A DNA stretch of 64,000 nt from Mesobacterium_A hydrothermale (GTDB lineage Bacteria > Pseudomonadota > Alphaproteobacteria > Rhodobacterales > Rhodobacteraceae), in the NCBI RefSeq assembly GCF_035818635.1, contig NZ_JAYLLH010000002.1, forward strand, positions 186,001 through 250,000, written 5' to 3'. The position numbers and the translations under genes were made by a program. The stretch's first letter is position 1. Each line of letters opens with the position of its first letter. Below, piece after piece: positions 51,398 through 59,942 of this stretch. The notes beneath the pieces were generated by a model, which was not told the origin of the DNA, ran no database searches, and worked only from the letters and a program-made list of their open reading frames with translations.

Positions 51398-52861
51398 ATG
51401 CGCAGCAACATCGACGGGCCGGGCAAGATCGGCCATATCGCCAAGACCAACCGCGCGGCGGATGCGAAGCTGTTGCCCGATCTTGACGCCGCGATCCGGG
51501 CGCTGGGGCTGCGCGACGGGGCGTTCCTGTCCTTTCACCACCGCCTGCGCAACGGCGATGCGGTGATGCTGGCGGTGATCGACGCCGCCGCGCGCGCCGG
51601 TCTGCGCGGGCTGCACATCGCGGCTTCGTCGATCTTCCCGGTGCATGCGCCGCTGGTGCGCCATATCGAAACCGGTGTGGTGACGGGCCTGTGCACCAAT
51701 TTTCTGTCGGGCCCGGTGGCGCAGGCGGTGTCGACCGGCGCCTTGGCCCAGCCCGTGACCCTGCGCACCCATGGTGGCCGTGCCCGGGCGATCCGGGGCG
51801 GAGAGCTGCAGATCGACGCCGCCTTCGTGGCCGCGCCTGCCGCCGATCCCGCGGGCAACATCAGCGGGACCGAGGGGCCCTGCGCCTTTGGCGTGCTGGG
51901 CTATCCGCAATGCGACGCGCTGTTTGCCCGTAAGGTGGTGGCGGTGACCGATACGCTGGTCGCCTATCCCGCGCCACGCATCCAGATCGCGCAGGACCAT
52001 GTGGATTTCGTCGTGACCCTGCCGCGGCTGGGCGATATCACGGGCATCCTGTCGGGCACCACGCGTCCCAGCGACAAGCCCGAGGATCTGGCCATCGCGC
52101 GCACCGCCGCCGCTGTGATCGACGCCAGCGGGCTGCTGGTGGACGGGTTTTCGCTGCAGAACGGGGCAGGGGGCGCGTCGCTGGCCACGGCGGCAGAGAT
52201 CGGTCACCGGATGACCGCGCGCGGGATTACCGGCAGTTTCGCCAGCGGCGGGATCACCGGTTTCCACGTCGACATGCTGGAAGCCGGGCTGTTTCGTAGC
52301 CTGCTGAATGTCCAGTGTTTCGACCTGCGCGCGGTCGAGTCGTTCCGCTGCGATCCCCGGCACCAGGGCATGTCGGCCTCGGCCTATGCCAATCCGCGTG
52401 ACCGCGGCGCGGTGGTGGATCGCCTTGATGCGGTCGTCCTTGGCGCGGCGGAGGTCGACCTTGATTTCAACGTCAATGTCACCACTCGGGCCGACGGGGT
52501 CATCATCGGCGGATCGGGGGGCCATGCCGACACCGCGGCAGGGGCGAAACTGACCGTCGTCACGACACGGCTGACGGCAGCGGGATACCCGAAACTTGTC
52601 GACCGGGTCGGGACGCTGACCACGCCGGGCACGACGGTGGACGTGGTTGTCACCGACGCCGGTATTGCGGTGAACCCGGCACGGGACGATCTGGCCGACA
52701 GGTTCCGCGCGGCGGGCCTGTCGCCGGTTCCCGTTGCGGACCTGCACCGGCTGGCACAGGCGCGGGCCGAACGTCTGCCCCGGCGCGCGACCACGGGCCG
52801 GATCGTCGCGCTGTCGGAATACCGCGATGGCACGGTCACCGATGTGGTCCGGCAGGTCTGA
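51398..52861 (+). CDS. citF: Citrate lyase alpha subunit (citrate CoA-transferase), orphan
   Basis: A 487-residue protein of the CitF family: 'FHHRLRNGDAVMLAVID' and 'GLHIAASSIFPVHAPLV' in the N-terminal CoA-transferase lobe, 'LQNGAGGASLATAAEIGHRM' with 'GSFASGGITGFHVDML' in the second lobe, and 'GGSGGHADTAAGAKLTVV' close to the C-terminus. CitF transfers the acyl-carrier thioester to citrate, which CitE then splits. Neither citE (lyase), citD (acyl carrier) nor the maturation genes citC, citX and citG are next to it. A GGAGAGAGGGG sequence precedes the ATG. It may work with partners elsewhere or act as a CoA-transferase for another acid. Confidence 0.85.
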   Translation: MRSNIDGPGKIGHIAKTNRAADAKLLPDLDAAIRALGLRDGAFLSFHHRLRNGDAVMLAVIDAAARAGLRGLHIAASSIFPVHAPLVRHIETGVVTGLCTNFLSGPVAQAVSTGALAQPVTLRTHGGRARAIRGGELQIDAAFVAAPAADPAGNISGTEGPCAFGVLGYPQCDALFARKVVAVTDTLVAYPAPRIQIAQDHVDFVVTLPRLGDITGILSGTTRPSDKPEDLAIARTAAAVIDASGLLVDGFSLQNGAGGASLATAAEIGHRMTARGITGSFASGGITGFHVDMLEAGLFRSLLNVQCFDLRAVESFRCDPRHQGMSASAYANPRDRGAVVDRLDAVVLGAAEVDLDFNVNVTTRADGVIIGGSGGHADTAAGAKLTVVTTRLTAAGYPKLVDRVGTLTTPGTTVDVVVTDAGIAVNPARDDLADRFRAAGLSPVPVADLHRLAQARAERLPRRATTGRIVALSEYRDGTVTDVVRQV

Positions 52862-53000
52862 CCACCGCGCCCGGGTCCGACTGGGTTCCCGTTGCGACAC
52901 CTGTGCAAATGTCGGTGCATCTGTCGCACGGGCGGTCTTGCCCCTGTGACCGGGGAATGCAACCGTGTCACAAAATCTGTCGAACCGGAGCGGGCAAACC

Positions 53001-53264
53001 ATGACCAAACCCCTGGCATTTATCGCGGGACCCCTGATTTTCCTTGGCCTTGCAGGCTGCGAACCGGTGCCCGGTTCGGGGGGCGGGATCACCGTGCCAG
53101 AATCCGTGTCGTCGATCGCGGCCCCGTTCCAGGACCTGACCACTGCCCGCATCCGGGCCGAAGACGGCTGTTACTGGTACATGCACAAAGGGCCAGTCGA
53201 AACCACCGAATTGCCGCTGCGCACGACAAACGGCAGCCCGATCTGCACCCGGCCACAGGGCTGA
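53001..53264 (+). CDS. Small lipoprotein of unknown function
   Basis: An 87-residue protein with a lipoprotein signal peptide (MTKPLAFIAGPLIFLGLAGC, lipobox LAGC). The mature part is about 68 residues with two further cysteines ('DGCYWYMHKG', 'GSPICTR') that could form a disulfide, and a glycine-rich linker after the lipid anchor. The ATG at 53001 is chosen because it gives a canonical signal peptide; the upstream in-frame start at 52965 does not. Similar tiny lipoproteins are common in Rhodobacteraceae, but I cannot name a family. Confidence 0.75.
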   Translation: MTKPLAFIAGPLIFLGLAGCEPVPGSGGGITVPESVSSIAAPFQDLTTARIRAEDGCYWYMHKGPVETTELPLRTTNGSPICTRPQG

Positions 53265-53315
53265 GGCCGGGCCGGTTTTCCGGCCCTCGTCCGTGCGAAA
53301 GGTGCGGCGGCCGGT

Positions 53316-53960
53316 TTACAGCGGCCCGCCGTCGGTCGGGTAAAGATACGCGGTCACGCCGGTATCAACGTGGTCATAAAGCTGGTTGATATGGGCCATG
53401 ACCATGCGCACGCAGCCCGAGCTTGCGCGGGTGCCGATCGAGCGCGGCGCGGGCGTTCCGTGAATCCGCAGATAAGTGTCGCGGTTGCCAACATAAAGAT
53501 AGAGCGCGCGTGACCCGAGCGCGTTGCCGGGCCCGGGGGGCATCCCATCGGCCCAGTGGGCATAATGCTCGGGCTCGCGTTTGACCATGGCGGCGGTGGG
53601 CGTCCAGCTTGGCCACTTGGTCTTGCGCCGGATGGTGTAGACCCCCGGTTCATAAAGCCCGTCACGCCCGATGGCCACGCCATAGCGCATCGCGCTGCCG
53701 TCGTCCTGGATGTGGTAAAGATAGCGCGCCACCGCGTCGACATGGATATCGCCAGGCTTCAGCCCGGCGTTCGCGGCGACCCGGCGTGGCAACAGGCGCG
53801 GGTGCAGACCCCAGGGGTTGCTGGTTTCGAGCACGAAATCCTCGGGCGTGATCTGCGCATCCCACGCGTCCCATTGGCTTGGCGCGGCAAAGGCTGGCCG
53901 CACAAGCGCAGGGGCCGCAAGCGTGGAGAGGGCGACGATCATGAAGCGACGGGTGACCAT
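53316..53960 (-). CDS. L,D-transpeptidase (YkuD domain), exported
   Basis: A 214-residue protein with an N-terminal signal sequence (TRRFMIVALSTLAAPALV, cleavage after AFA; twin-Arg suggests possible Tat export). The YkuD catalytic signature is clear near the C-terminus: 'RIHGTPAPRSIGTRASSGCV' with His and the nucleophilic Cys, then RM. It forms 3-3 crosslinks in peptidoglycan or attaches lipoproteins to it. The ATG at 53960 is preferred over longer in-frame starts because it places the signal peptide at the N-terminus. It converges with the small lipoprotein gene. Confidence 0.85.
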   Translation of the reverse strand: MVTRRFMIVALSTLAAPALVRPAFAAPSQWDAWDAQITPEDFVLETSNPWGLHPRLLPRRVAANAGLKPGDIHVDAVARYLYHIQDDGSAMRYGVAIGRDGLYEPGVYTIRRKTKWPSWTPTAAMVKREPEHYAHWADGMPPGPGNALGSRALYLYVGNRDTYLRIHGTPAPRSIGTRASSGCVRMVMAHINQLYDHVDTGVTAYLYPTDGGPL

Positions 53961-54564
53961 GCGAAACCTTTCTGACAAGTCGGACTTGGCGGCTGTCACC
54001 CCGGCAGGGGCGGACGACGCGCCACCATGAAACCGCGAGAATCGCGGAAGGTTCAAACCGAAACTGGCCGGATCACAACATTTTTTCCGAGTCTGCGGCC
54101 TTGGGGCAGCGGATCGGTCAAAGGATATTGGCCGGCAGGAGATCGACCAGCACAAAGTCGATCAGCGCCCAAGCTTCAAGGTAAACCGCGCTGACCGGAC
54201 CGGTTTCAATGCCGATCCCGCAAAGCGCCGGGCCAAGACGCCTGACCGTTGCCCGCCGTCTGTCTGCCGCGTCCCGATTGGACAGGCTTGAACAGGCTTG
54301 GGCGGACCATTGCGACGTCGCGCTTTTGTACGGTTCTACGGTTTTCCTGTACGATGGGCCGTGCCGGACCAGTCGAGCGTGCTGCCTGGACAATCGGTGC
54401 TGCGCAACCTTGGGGGGGCACGCCGACGGCGGCGGGACGTTGATGCCAGAGCAATCGTTGCACCGGGACGGGCTGGGTGTCGGGCCTTGACCTGCGCAAA
54501 GCCAATCCGGCCCCCCGATCCTGCGATCGGGGGGCCGGTTCTTTTTGGCTGGTGTTGGCCAGGA
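53961..54564. other. Intergenic region with an isolated terminator
   Basis: About 600 bases between the transpeptidase start and the end of the large secreted protein. No convincing gene is seen; a plus-strand frame at 54209-54490 encodes a Cys-rich peptide without family resemblance. The region must contain the transpeptidase promoter near its left end and ends in the strong terminator at 54507-54546. Confidence 0.5.
54507..54546 (+). terminator. Strong hairpin terminator, T-tract on the plus strand
   Basis: A perfect 14-bp stem (CCGGCCCCCCGATC pairing with its complement at 54525-54538) with a CTGC loop, followed by TTCTTTTT. It lies 19 bases beyond the stop of the leftward RTX gene, but its T-tract is on the plus strand, so it best terminates rightward transcripts. 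It may act in both directions. Confidence 0.8.
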
Positions 54565-57500
54565 TCAGACGAACATGTCGTCGGTGAACTCGGCCAGGGT
54601 GGTGTTTTCGAAGGTCACCATGACACCTTGTGCGCGGAACACGACGTCGGCGCCGTCCTGATCCATGTCGGCCAGGGCGTCAGCCATGGAGCCATAGCCG
54701 AAGTCGTCGAACCGCAGGTAGTCCCAGGCTTCGAGGTCCAGCACGACTGTGTCGCCGTTTTCGTCGGCATCGAAGACGAACATGTCTGCAAGGATGCCAC
54801 CCGAAACGATGTTGTCGCCGTTGCCGGGTTCGATGGTGTCATCGACCCCTTGCGCACGGACCCAGTCCTTCAGCGCTGCGGAGCTGCTGGCCACGAATTC
54901 CGAACTTTGGGCGAAGCCTTGCACCACGGCGGCGCGCGATGTGCCGCCGTCCAGTGCGGAGGTCCAGCTTGCCAGGCCACCGGCATCGGCATCGCGGTCC
55001 AGAACGTTTTGATACAGCAGGTTGACGAATTCGCCGTTGTCGAGCGCGCCATAGGTTGCCTGGAATTCCAGTCCGTTGACGAAGGCGGCCACAACCTGCT
55101 GATAGTCCCAGCCCGAAGCCAAGTTGTCGGTCCACGTCAGGAAGCCGCCAAGGTCCGGTGCGCGGTCCAGCGTGGCCTGGTACATACGGAACACGTCGTC
55201 GGCCCACAGCGATTGGGTCTGTGCTTCGACAAAGCTTTGGGCATCTGCGTTGGTCGTGGCCTTGAACTCGGCGCTTTCCGAAAGGCCCAGCACAACGCTT
55301 TGACGCGACGCACCGTCGTCAAGCAGGTCCAGCCAGCTTGCCAGTCCGCCGGCATCCGGGGCGCGGCCCAGAACGTTCCAGTACAGCAGCGAAACGAAGT
55401 CTTCGTTGTCGAGCGGGCCATAGGCGGCGCTGAATTCGGCACTGTTGACAAAGGCGCGGGCAACATCGTTCAGGCTGGTGCCGCCTTCGGCGAGCGCTTG
55501 GGTCCAGCTGAGCAGCCCGCCCTTGTCGGGTTCGCGGCCCAGCGTGGCTTCGTACAGGCGGTACACCTGGCGCGCCTCGGTGCTGTAATAGGCCGGAGCA
55601 AAGCCATCGGCGTGGATGATATCGTCCTTGACGTCGGGCTCTTCCAGTTCCGACGGGGGCACAGCGATGTCCCCGGGTGCGGGGGCAGAGCCGCCGCTGC
55701 CTGCGAGGGTCGCGAAGGACTGCATCAGGGTTTCGCCACGGGCGTTCGGCACTTCCTGGTAGTCGACCCACAGGCCGATCACACCATAGGAGTCAAAGGA
55801 CTGGATTTCACCGTATTCGACCACGGCATCGCCGTCGTCCATCCACAGCGCAAGCCCGTCGAGTTCCGAACCGATCAGTTCGCCGTTGCCATCAATGTCG
55901 CGAAGGGACAGTTTTTCATAGCCATTGACATACATGCCGCCTTCGTCGCCGAACAGGCGGCTGCCGTCCATGTCCACGGCGGCCCTGCCGTCGCTGTCGT
56001 CGATCAGAAGGCCGTCGCCGTCGCCGGCAAGCCATTCGATCCGTTCCAGCGTGCCATCGCCGTCGATGTCGAACACCACGGTGTTGCCCATGGTGGTGTC
56101 GACGCGGTCGCGCGCGGTTGACGGGCCGGTGACACCGATCACGCCGTCGCCGTTCAGGTCCAGCGCGATGGGCGAAGCCACGCGGGTTTCGTCCGCCGCC
56201 AGGCAGATATTGATCGAAAACTGCTTGCCGTTGGCATCGCTCACGGTTGCGGTGGTTTCGAAGGCGTCGGGCAGGGCGTCAAGCTGGGCCGGGGTCAGCG
56301 ACAAGTCGCGAGCGCCGAATTCCAGCCGGATCATGTCGTCGTCGACATCAACCTTGAGCGTGTCAAGCCCGGTCACGCCAAGCGCCGCGAACACATCTTC
56401 GTAGGCGGTGGTATCGATGCCCTCGAAGGTGAACGGACCGTCTTCGCCGAACAGCGCTTCGATCGGCATGGTGATCTTGAGGTCCAGCTTGCCGCTGCCG
56501 CCGTGATAGCTCCAGCTTGCGTCGATGCCGTCATCGGCACGAGCGGTGCAGGACACCTGGTGGAACCAGACGTCTTCGGTCAGGATCTGCGGGCCGTCCA
56601 GAACCGGATCGACGGTGACGAAGTGGGCCGCGCTTGCGCGGTCGCCGGTGGCGTCCTCGACCATGTAGGAAATCACCGCGGTCCCGTGGAAGTCGGGGGC
56701 CGGGTTGAAGGTGACGGTGCCATCGTTGTTGACCTCGACCGAGCCCTGCTCGGGCGGGACACTGGCCGCGATCACGGTCAGGTCATCGCCATCCGGATGG
56801 CTGTCGTTGGCCAGAACGTTCAGGACGATGGGTGTGTCTTCGTTCGTGGTGTCGCGGTCGTTGCGCGCCACCGGAGCGTCGTCCATCGGGTTGATGACAA
56901 CGGTGTGAATGGCGCTGTCCTGGTCGCCGTCAGGGTCTTCGACGGTATAGGCGATTTCCACGGTGCCATTGAAATCCTGCGTCGGCGCAAAGGTGACCGA
57001 TCCGTCGGGGTTCAACGTCACGGTGCCCTGTTCCGGCGGTACCGACGCGGCGACCACGGTCAGCGGGTCGGCGTTGGGGTGGCCGTCGTTGTCAAGAAGG
57101 GTCAGCACGATCGACGTGTCTTCGTCCATCGTCTGGGTATCGTCCCGCGCAATCGGCGGCGCATCCCATGCGCAACCGTACAGAACCTGCCCCAGGATCG
57201 GGGTTTCGGTGATGCCGGTCAGCACGATCCGGTCATCCGGCGCACCGCCCAGCCAGGTGATCGTGGCGATCTGGGTGTCGGGATCGTAGGACAGGGTGAT
57301 ATCGCCTTCGTCCACGCCTTCGATCACCACCCGATCAGAGCCAAGGGTAAAGTCGGTCACGGTATCGGTGCCGGTGTCGGTGCGGCCACGGAAGGTGTCG
57401 CAGCCCGCGCCGCCGGTCAGGATGTCGTTGCCTGTGCCGCCGTCCAGATCGTCATTGCCACCGTTGCCGCGCAGCGTGTCCGCACCTGCGCCGCCGTTCA

Positions 57501-58656
57501 GATCGTCGTCGCCTTCGGGGCAGACCTGGGTGCCTTCCTCGACGGTCTGGCTGCTGGCGACCACTGTCGAGCTGCCGTCATTCATTACGACACGCACTTC
57601 GATCACGTCGTCAGCGCCGGTTTCCAGACCGTCGATGACCGCTTCGTAGCGCAGACCAAGCGGGGTCTGTTCCAGCGCGTCGGGGGACAGCGTGCTGTGC
57701 AGAGCGCCGTTCAGATAGAATTCGACCCGGTCGATCCCGGCGGCATCCACCGGCGATTGCAGGATCGTATTGTCGATCTGGTCATAGTCCAGGATGACGT
57801 CGACCGAGTTGTTGCGCAGTCCATCATCGACATAGTCGAGGCGCGAGTCATCCGTCAGCCCCGCGCCAAATCCAAGCGCGATGATTTCAGCGTCGAGGCC
57901 GTTCGGGTCGATCAGCGTCGCGACCTCATCGGTATAAGACGACGGGTCCGAATTCGGTACGTTGGGCTGGCCGTCCGACATGAAATAGACGAGGTTTTCG
58001 CCGCCGTTGCTGTTCTGGGTGTTCAGATAGCTGATGGCCTGCTGAAGCCCGGCTTCGTAGTTGGTGGTGCTGAGCGGGCGCAGGGTGTTGGCGGCATCGA
58101 CGATGTCGAGCGTGCCGTTGTTGTTGTCGTCCTGGCCAGCGGTATAGGTGCCGACGATCCAGCCATAGTTGGTAAAGGCAATCAGGCTGAAATTCGCGTC
58201 GGGGCGTTGCAGGTCGTCGACGAACGCGGTGACCAGTGTCTTGAGCGCCTGAACTTCAGCGTCGAGGATGCGTTCGTTGTCGCCATCGTTGTCCAGATCG
58301 CCAGCGGACCCGCCGGTCGAGCCGGACACGTCGATGATCACCGCGACGTTCAGCGGGTCAACCATCACCGATTTGGAAATGATGCCTTCGGCGATCACGG
58401 TGTCGCAGGTGGTGGCATCGGGCAGCGTCAGCGTGACCGAGGCGTTTTGCTGGCCGCCGTCAAAGGTCACGTTTGCACTGGAGGTTTGTATGTTCATGGC
58501 GGATGCGGCCATCGCGTCGCCAAACAGCAGATCGGCACCGTCGTTGCCGTTCAGCGTGTCGTCACCGGGCAGACCTGCCATGATGTCGGACTCGTTGGTG
58601 CCGTTGATTTCGTTGTTGTCAAAATTACCGACAAGAGCGGTCTGAGTCGTTGGCAT
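54565..58656 (-). CDS. Large secreted calcium-binding protein with VWA, RTX, tandem-95 and DUF4214 domains
   Basis: A 1363-residue, very acidic protein. Residues about 15-47 hold a short RTX-like unit ('GLPGDDTLNGNDGADLLFGD'); a von Willebrand A domain spans about 100-300 with MIDAS 'DVSGSTGG' at 109-116; RTX nonapeptide repeats ('LNGGAGADTLRGNGGNDDL') lie near 385-420; two tandem-95/cadherin-like repeats about 93 residues apart lie near 500-685; EF-hand-like 'DLNGDGVIG' and 'DIDGDGTLE' occur near 830-860; and DUF4214 repeats ('YRLYEATLGREPDKGGLLSW') fill about 1050-1290. No N-terminal signal peptide is present, consistent with type I secretion from a C-terminal signal. Probably an adhesin or surface-layer protein. 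No type I exporter genes are adjacent. Confidence 0.85.
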   Translation of the reverse strand: MPTTQTALVGNFDNNEINGTNESDIMAGLPGDDTLNGNDGADLLFGDAMAASAMNIQTSSANVTFDGGQQNASVTLTLPDATTCDTVIAEGIISKSVMVDPLNVAVIIDVSGSTGGSAGDLDNDGDNERILDAEVQALKTLVTAFVDDLQRPDANFSLIAFTNYGWIVGTYTAGQDDNNNGTLDIVDAANTLRPLSTTNYEAGLQQAISYLNTQNSNGGENLVYFMSDGQPNVPNSDPSSYTDEVATLIDPNGLDAEIIALGFGAGLTDDSRLDYVDDGLRNNSVDVILDYDQIDNTILQSPVDAAGIDRVEFYLNGALHSTLSPDALEQTPLGLRYEAVIDGLETGADDVIEVRVVMNDGSSTVVASSQTVEEGTQVCPEGDDDLNGGAGADTLRGNGGNDDLDGGTGNDILTGGAGCDTFRGRTDTGTDTVTDFTLGSDRVVIEGVDEGDITLSYDPDTQIATITWLGGAPDDRIVLTGITETPILGQVLYGCAWDAPPIARDDTQTMDEDTSIVLTLLDNDGHPNADPLTVVAASVPPEQGTVTLNPDGSVTFAPTQDFNGTVEIAYTVEDPDGDQDSAIHTVVINPMDDAPVARNDRDTTNEDTPIVLNVLANDSHPDGDDLTVIAASVPPEQGSVEVNNDGTVTFNPAPDFHGTAVISYMVEDATGDRASAAHFVTVDPVLDGPQILTEDVWFHQVSCTARADDGIDASWSYHGGSGKLDLKITMPIEALFGEDGPFTFEGIDTTAYEDVFAALGVTGLDTLKVDVDDDMIRLEFGARDLSLTPAQLDALPDAFETTATVSDANGKQFSINICLAADETRVASPIALDLNGDGVIGVTGPSTARDRVDTTMGNTVVFDIDGDGTLERIEWLAGDGDGLLIDDSDGRAAVDMDGSRLFGDEGGMYVNGYEKLSLRDIDGNGELIGSELDGLALWMDDGDAVVEYGEIQSFDSYGVIGLWVDYQEVPNARGETLMQSFATLAGSGGSAPAPGDIAVPPSELEEPDVKDDIIHADGFAPAYYSTEARQVYRLYEATLGREPDKGGLLSWTQALAEGGTSLNDVARAFVNSAEFSAAYGPLDNEDFVSLLYWNVLGRAPDAGGLASWLDLLDDGASRQSVVLGLSESAEFKATTNADAQSFVEAQTQSLWADDVFRMYQATLDRAPDLGGFLTWTDNLASGWDYQQVVAAFVNGLEFQATYGALDNGEFVNLLYQNVLDRDADAGGLASWTSALDGGTSRAAVVQGFAQSSEFVASSSAALKDWVRAQGVDDTIEPGNGDNIVSGGILADMFVFDADENGDTVVLDLEAWDYLRFDDFGYGSMADALADMDQDGADVVFRAQGVMVTFENTTLAEFTDDMFV

Positions 58657-58916
58657 GGAACCTCCAGGTATTCGGGCGCGAACGTGGTCCTCGTTGGCGG
58701 TGGCCAGCGGGGCTCGCGGAGCAGTTGATTGGGAAACCAGCGAACAGGGTACAAAACAGGCAACACTCGTTGCCTCTATTTCGAGTCAAATTGTGTCTGC
58801 TTTTGGGCCCGCACGGGGTGTTTCGGCGGCGTTTGAAAAATTCCGAGGGTGCAGGCGATCCGCCGCTGACAGGCAGGGCTGTCAGCGATCGGGCGCGAAA
58901 CCGGGGGCTTTGGGGC

Positions 58917-59837
58917 TCAGGCTTTGCGCGAAAACGGGTCCGTAGGCGTGTTCAGCCGCAGGTGTCGCATGAAACTGCGCACGCTGCGCGGAATGGCGTG
59001 GTGATCGGAAATGGCAAAATTCACCCGGTACGAGATTGGCGAGGTGAACGGCACAAAGGCGGTATCGTCGGCGCGGTAGTGATACAGTGGGAACGGGTTG
59101 ATGATCGCCACGCCCAACCCTTCACGTGCCAGGTCGGACGCCGCGAAAGAGGTGGATACCTCGGCCACGACATGCGGCTTTGCGCGGGCCTGCGCCAGCA
59201 GCCTGTCCAGTTGGTTGCGCCGGGCGTGGCGTTTGGACAGTTGGATCAGATCGACGCCGTGAAGGTCCTCGGGGCGGACTTCCGCGCGGTTGGCCAGCGG
59301 GTGATCACGGCTCATGGCGCAGACCGCCTGCGCCACGCGATAGGGCACGGTCTTGACCCCGGCGCGGGTGCTGTCGACACCGAAAACCCCAAGGTCGAAC
59401 CGGTCGTCCAGAATACCGCGCACCACTTCCTCTGAGGTGTTGACCTCGAAGCTGACGTAGATGTGCGGGTTGGTACGCAGGAACGTGTTGATCTGACCCA
59501 CCAGGAACCTGTGGGCAAAGGTCGGCGGTGCGATCAGGCGCAGGGTTTCCTGCACCGGTTCGGCCGGACCGTCGATCAGATCAAGAGCGTCGAACAGCGA
59601 ATCAAGCCGCCGATTCAGGCGAACGGCCTCTTGCGTCGGGCGCAGACGGCCGGAATCGCGCTCAAATAATGTGCAGCCCAGCCGCGCCTCCAGCGTCGAG
59701 ATCGACCGGCTGACCGCCGATTGGGACAGGCCCAGTTGCGCCGAGGCGGCGGTCGTCGTGCCCGATTGCATCAATGCCCTAAGGGCCTCGTATTCGGAAA
59801 TCGAGTGCCAGCGCTTGCTGTGCCGGGTCTGCGCCAT
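58917..59837 (-). CDS. LysR-family transcriptional regulator
   Basis: A 306-residue LysR-type regulator. The N-terminal helix-turn-helix is clear ('YEALRALMQSGTTTAASAQL', 'LSQSAVSRSISTLEARLG', 'LFERDSG'), followed by a periplasmic-binding-protein-like effector domain ('IAPPTFAHRFLVGQINTF', 'DRFDLGVFGVDSTR'). It is divergent from the M19 dipeptidase and peptide-transporter genes and most likely controls them. An inverted repeat in the divergent region is a plausible binding site. The effector is unknown; a peptide or amino acid is likely. Confidence 0.9.
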   Translation of the reverse strand: MAQTRHSKRWHSISEYEALRALMQSGTTTAASAQLGLSQSAVSRSISTLEARLGCTLFERDSGRLRPTQEAVRLNRRLDSLFDALDLIDGPAEPVQETLRLIAPPTFAHRFLVGQINTFLRTNPHIYVSFEVNTSEEVVRGILDDRFDLGVFGVDSTRAGVKTVPYRVAQAVCAMSRDHPLANRAEVRPEDLHGVDLIQLSKRHARRNQLDRLLAQARAKPHVVAEVSTSFAASDLAREGLGVAIINPFPLYHYRADDTAFVPFTSPISYRVNFAISDHHAIPRSVRSFMRHLRLNTPTDPFSRKA

Positions 59838-59857
59838 GTTCTGAAAAGCTCCTACCT

Positions 59858-59876
59858 CTATGCGTTTTTATCATAG
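59858..59876. promoter_or_regulatory. Candidate LysR-type operator
   Basis: CTATG-CGTTTTTAT-CATAG is a perfect 5-bp dyad with a 9-base A/T-rich centre, the general form of LysR-type binding sites (T-N11-A). It lies 21 bases upstream of the LysR start and 67 bases upstream of the dipeptidase start, as expected for divergent autoregulation. A second half-site GGCTATGCG follows at about 59887-59895. Confidence 0.6.
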
Positions 59877-59942
59877 CCTTTTTTCTGGGCTATGCGTCAA
59901 CCGTCGGTCACCATCGGGGCGTCGTCTAAAAAGGTGTTATCG

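Noticed and set aside
54298..58728. Long plus-strand open frames of 607 and 741 codons
   Set aside because: They lie antisense to the VWA/RTX gene, have low-complexity Val/Gly/Arg composition and no family resemblance; high GC and repeats on the other strand explain them.
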